Shown: in pieces, positions 61,779 to 64,000 of the stretch
Numbering within the stretch: position 1 is the first letter of the stretch
How the letters are laid out: each line of letters begins with the position of its first letter
From: JACCTU01 sp963700495
Lineage (GTDB): Bacteria; Actinomycetota; Thermoleophilia; Gaiellales; Gaiellaceae
DNA: 64,000 bases
Reading direction: 5' to 3'
Assembly (NCBI GenBank): GCA_963700495.1
Contig: CAVOXT010000005.1
Location: 1-64,000 of the forward strand
Position numbers and translations under genes: made by a program
The notes under the pieces: generated by a model
Told to the model about the DNA's origin: nothing
Databases searched by the model: none
The model's input: the letters and a program-made list of their open reading frames with translations, nothing else

Positions 61779-63673
61779 CGGCGGTCAAGACGACGGAGGA
61801 GCCGCCCGTACCGAGCGCGGCCGCGCCTTCTCCCTTCACGCCGATCGCGGACTACGCGTTCCTGTCGAACTGCCACACAGGTGCGCTCGTCGCGCCCGAC
61901 AGTGCGATCGACTGGCTCTGCGTCCCGAGCTTCGACGCACCGAGCGTGTTCGGCAGCCTCCTCGACCGTGAGGCCGGCTTCTTCCGCTTCGCTCCCTTCG
62001 GGATCAACCACCCGACGGCACGCGTGTTCGAGCCGGGCACCAACGTCCTGGAGACGACCTGGAAGACGCCTTCCGGTTGGGTGGTCGTCAGGGACGCGCT
62101 CACGATGGGGCCGTGGGACCACGAGGACGCGATCACGCCGCACACGCGTCCTCCCGCCGACGACGACGCAGATCACATGCTGGTGCGAACGGTCGAGTGC
62201 ATCGAGGGGCGCGTCGAGATCGAGCTCGTCGCCGAGCCTGCGTTCGACTACGGGCGCACGCCCGCGACATGGACGCTCGTCGGCGACGACCGCCGCGTCG
62301 CCGACGCGACCGCCGACGAAGTGACGATCCGCCTCCAGTCGGACCTGGCACTCGGGGTCGAGCAGGACCGGATCCGCGGCCGCCACGTGCTCGAGGCCGG
62401 CGACCGCGCGTACTGCTCGCTCTCCTGGGCGGAGGGGCTCGCGACGCCCCAGAGCGTCGACGAGGCCACTGCACGGATCGACGCCACCGCCCGCTTCTGG
62501 CGGACCTGGCTGGGCGGCGCGCGGATCCCCGACCATCGCTTTCGCGATCCGATCCAGCGCTCGGCGCTCACGATCAAGGGCCTGACGTACATGCCCACCG
62601 GCGCGACGGTGGCAGCGCTCACGACGTCACTGCCCGAGACGCCCGGCGGCGAGCGAAACTGGGACTACCGCTACACGTGGATGCGCGACTCGACGTTCAC
62701 GCTCCAGGCGCTGCACTACCTCAACCTCGACTGGGAGGCCGACGAGTTCATGGAGTTCGTCGCCGATCTCGAGGCAAACGAGGACGGGGCGCTGCAGATC
62801 ATGTACGGGATCGACGGCAGGCGGGACCTGACCGAGTCGACCCGCGACGACCTCACCGGCTACGCGGGTGCGCGGCCGGTTCGCATCGGCAACGGCGCGT
62901 TCGACCAGCGGCAGAACGACGTCTTCGGCGCGGTGCTGGACTCGATCCTGCTGCACACGTCCAGGAGCGGACGGCTCCCGCGCCGGCTCTGGCCGATCGT
63001 GCACGCCCAGGCGGAGTGCGCGACCAAGGTCTGGCAGACCCCCGACCAGGGCATCTGGGAGGCGCGCGGCAAGCCGCAGCATTATGTCTCGTCGAAGCTG
63101 ATGTGCTGGGTTGCGCTGGACCGCGCCTCGAAACTCGCCGCAATCCGGGGCGACTCGGACCTGCAGGCTTCCTGGCGGGCGACCGCGGAGGCAATCAAGT
63201 CGGACGTTCTCGCCCACGGCGTGGACGGCCGGGGAGTCCTGCGGCAGCACTACGAAACGGACGCGCTCGACGCGTCGACGCTCCTCGCGTCGATCTTCGG
63301 GTTCCTGCCTGGGGACGACGAGCGTCTGCGCGCCACGGTGCTGACGATCGGCGACGAGCTGACGGAGCACGGCTTCGTCCTTCGCTACCGGACGGGCGAG
63401 ACCGACGACGGCCTGTCGGGCAAGGAGGGCACGTTCCTGATCTGCTCGTTCTGGCTCGTCTCCGCGCTCGCGATCGTCGGTGAGATCCAGCGCGCGCGCG
63501 ACCTGATGGAGCGTCTGCTGCGGATCGCCTCGCCGCTCGGGCTGTACGCCGAGGAGTTCGACGCCGATACCGGCCGCCACCTCGGCAACTTCCCGCAGGC
63601 CTTCTCCCACCTCGCGCTGATCGAGGCGGCCGCGCGAATCATTCTCGCCGAGAGGCTGAAGGAGATCTCATGA
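61775..63673 (+). CDS. Glycoside hydrolase family 15 (glucoamylase/trehalase-like)
   Basis: A 632-residue GH15 protein. N-terminal beta domain with PIADYAFLSNCHTGALVAPD, SAIDWLCVPSFDAPSVFGSL; catalytic (alpha/alpha)6 barrel with GGERNWDYRYTWMRDSTFTL, DGALQIMYGIDGRRDLTEST, HAQAECATKVWQTPDQGIWE (general acid Glu), and LGLYAEEFDADTGRHLGNFP (general base Glu). Actinobacterial relatives include trehalases, so substrate is glucan or trehalose. Cytoplasmic. Coupled to zwf and the GMC gene, which suggests flow of released glucose into NADPH production. Confidence 0.9.
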   Translation: MTAVKTTEEPPVPSAAAPSPFTPIADYAFLSNCHTGALVAPDSAIDWLCVPSFDAPSVFGSLLDREAGFFRFAPFGINHPTARVFEPGTNVLETTWKTPSGWVVVRDALTMGPWDHEDAITPHTRPPADDDADHMLVRTVECIEGRVEIELVAEPAFDYGRTPATWTLVGDDRRVADATADEVTIRLQSDLALGVEQDRIRGRHVLEAGDRAYCSLSWAEGLATPQSVDEATARIDATARFWRTWLGGARIPDHRFRDPIQRSALTIKGLTYMPTGATVAALTTSLPETPGGERNWDYRYTWMRDSTFTLQALHYLNLDWEADEFMEFVADLEANEDGALQIMYGIDGRRDLTESTRDDLTGYAGARPVRIGNGAFDQRQNDVFGAVLDSILLHTSRSGRLPRRLWPIVHAQAECATKVWQTPDQGIWEARGKPQHYVSSKLMCWVALDRASKLAAIRGDSDLQASWRATAEAIKSDVLAHGVDGRGVLRQHYETDALDASTLLASIFGFLPGDDERLRATVLTIGDELTEHGFVLRYRTGETDDGLSGKEGTFLICSFWLVSALAIVGEIQRARDLMERLLRIASPLGLYAEEFDADTGRHLGNFPQAFSHLALIEAAARIILAERLKEIS

Positions 63674-64000
63674 GCTCGTACGACGTCGTCATCATCGGCA
63701 CGGGGGCGGGCGGCGGCACTCTTGCACGCAAGCTCGCTCCGTCCGGGAAGAGCATCCTGCTCCTCGAGCGGGGCGACTGGCTCCCGCGCGAGGTGCAGAA
63801 CTGGCTCGCAAGGGACGTCTTCGTCGAGAACCGCTACGTCTCGCCGGACACCTGGTACGACGAGCACGACAAGCCGTTCCAGCCGCAGGTGCACTACTTC
63901 GTCGGCGGCGCGACGAAGCTCTACGGCGCCGCGCTCTACCGGCTGCGCGAGCGGGACTTCGGAGAGCTCCAGCACCACGACGGGATCTCGCCGGCCTGGC
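63670..64000 (+). CDS. GMC-type oxidoreductase (N-terminal part, runs off the window)
   Basis: First 110 residues of an FAD enzyme: SYDVVIIGTGAGGGTLARKL (dinucleotide fold), ILLLERGDWLPREVQNWLAR, and HYFVGGATKLYGAALYRLRE, the GMC flavin-attachment region. GMC members include choline, glucose and sorbose oxidases or dehydrogenases. ATG overlaps the GH15 stop, placing it in the zwf operon. Rest of the gene lies beyond 64000. Confidence 0.85.
   Translation, partial: MSSYDVVIIGTGAGGGTLARKLAPSGKSILLLERGDWLPREVQNWLARDVFVENRYVSPDTWYDEHDKPFQPQVHYFVGGATKLYGAALYRLRERDFGELQHHDGISPAW

Noticed and set aside
1..64000. Prophage, integrase, transposase, CRISPR array, tRNA or rRNA genes
   Set aside because: I found no matching protein motifs, direct-repeat arrays or tRNA-like sequence. 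The only repeats are the palindromic elements reported.

Overview
The window is very GC-rich, with G or C at most third codon positions. Gene content (F420-type luciferase-like oxidoreductase, DUF6285, LCP protein, many acyl-CoA enzymes, short or leaderless 5' ends) suggests an actinobacterium, most likely class Thermoleophilia (Gaiellales/Solirubrobacterales). The placement is inference. I see no rRNA, tRNA, CRISPR array, integrase or insertion sequence.

Layout. 0-2.7 kb: a truncated, frameshifted RHS/YD-repeat protein. 2.8-10.4 kb: threonine synthase, then histidine biosynthesis, with hisA divergent from yerC-hisG-hisD-hisCB-hisH-hisF-hisIE. It includes an unusual HisC-HisB fusion, a compact HisD, and a palindromic operator over both divergent promoters. 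10.4-16.3 kb: a response regulator behind a leader terminator, an unknown gene, an 812-residue metallo-beta-lactamase / C25-like caspase-fold fusion with its own good promoter, a small charged protein, and an LCP cell-wall ligase. 16.3-24 kb: an acyl-CoA operon (SDR, AMP ligase, MaoC hydratase, patatin, epimerase) diverging from a Zn-alcohol dehydrogenase, thioesterase and galactokinase. 24-30 kb: an acyl-CoA dehydrogenase carrying two palindromic insertions, and CoxE/MoxR/XdhC/CoxG maturation genes without any CO dehydrogenase structural genes. 30-50 kb: a fatty-acyl or related CoA-ester degradation island (acyl-CoA dehydrogenases, FadD, thiolase, SDR, quinone reductases, thioesterase, F420-type oxidoreductase, phosphotransferase) and a branched-chain-type ABC importer (livGFHM plus binding protein) with a TetR regulator. 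50-57.8 kb: membrane and envelope proteins (BrkB, NfeD, lipoprotein, AI-2E permease), a CYTH protein, a MalT-like LuxR regulator and small proteins. 57.8-64 kb: glucan and pentose-phosphate metabolism (debranching enzyme, SCP2 protein, Zwf, GH15, start of a GMC oxidoreductase).

From about 28.7 to 50.0 kb nearly every gene is cut by one to several single-base frameshifts, although conserved motifs continue in alternating frames and some shifts compensate. This looks like poor base accuracy in that stretch rather than gene decay, so I annotate these as genes with approximate break points. A few similar breaks occur near 2.2, 10.17, 18.72 and 20.5 kb.

The most interesting signals are: the MBL-C25 fusion; the HisC-HisB fusion; two families of palindromic elements, one sitting in-frame inside an acyl-CoA dehydrogenase gene; a two-copy conserved regulatory element at 52.03 and 60.23 kb; a TANNNT-N6-start leaderless signature with overlapping divergent promoters; and a terminator-containing leader before the response regulator.
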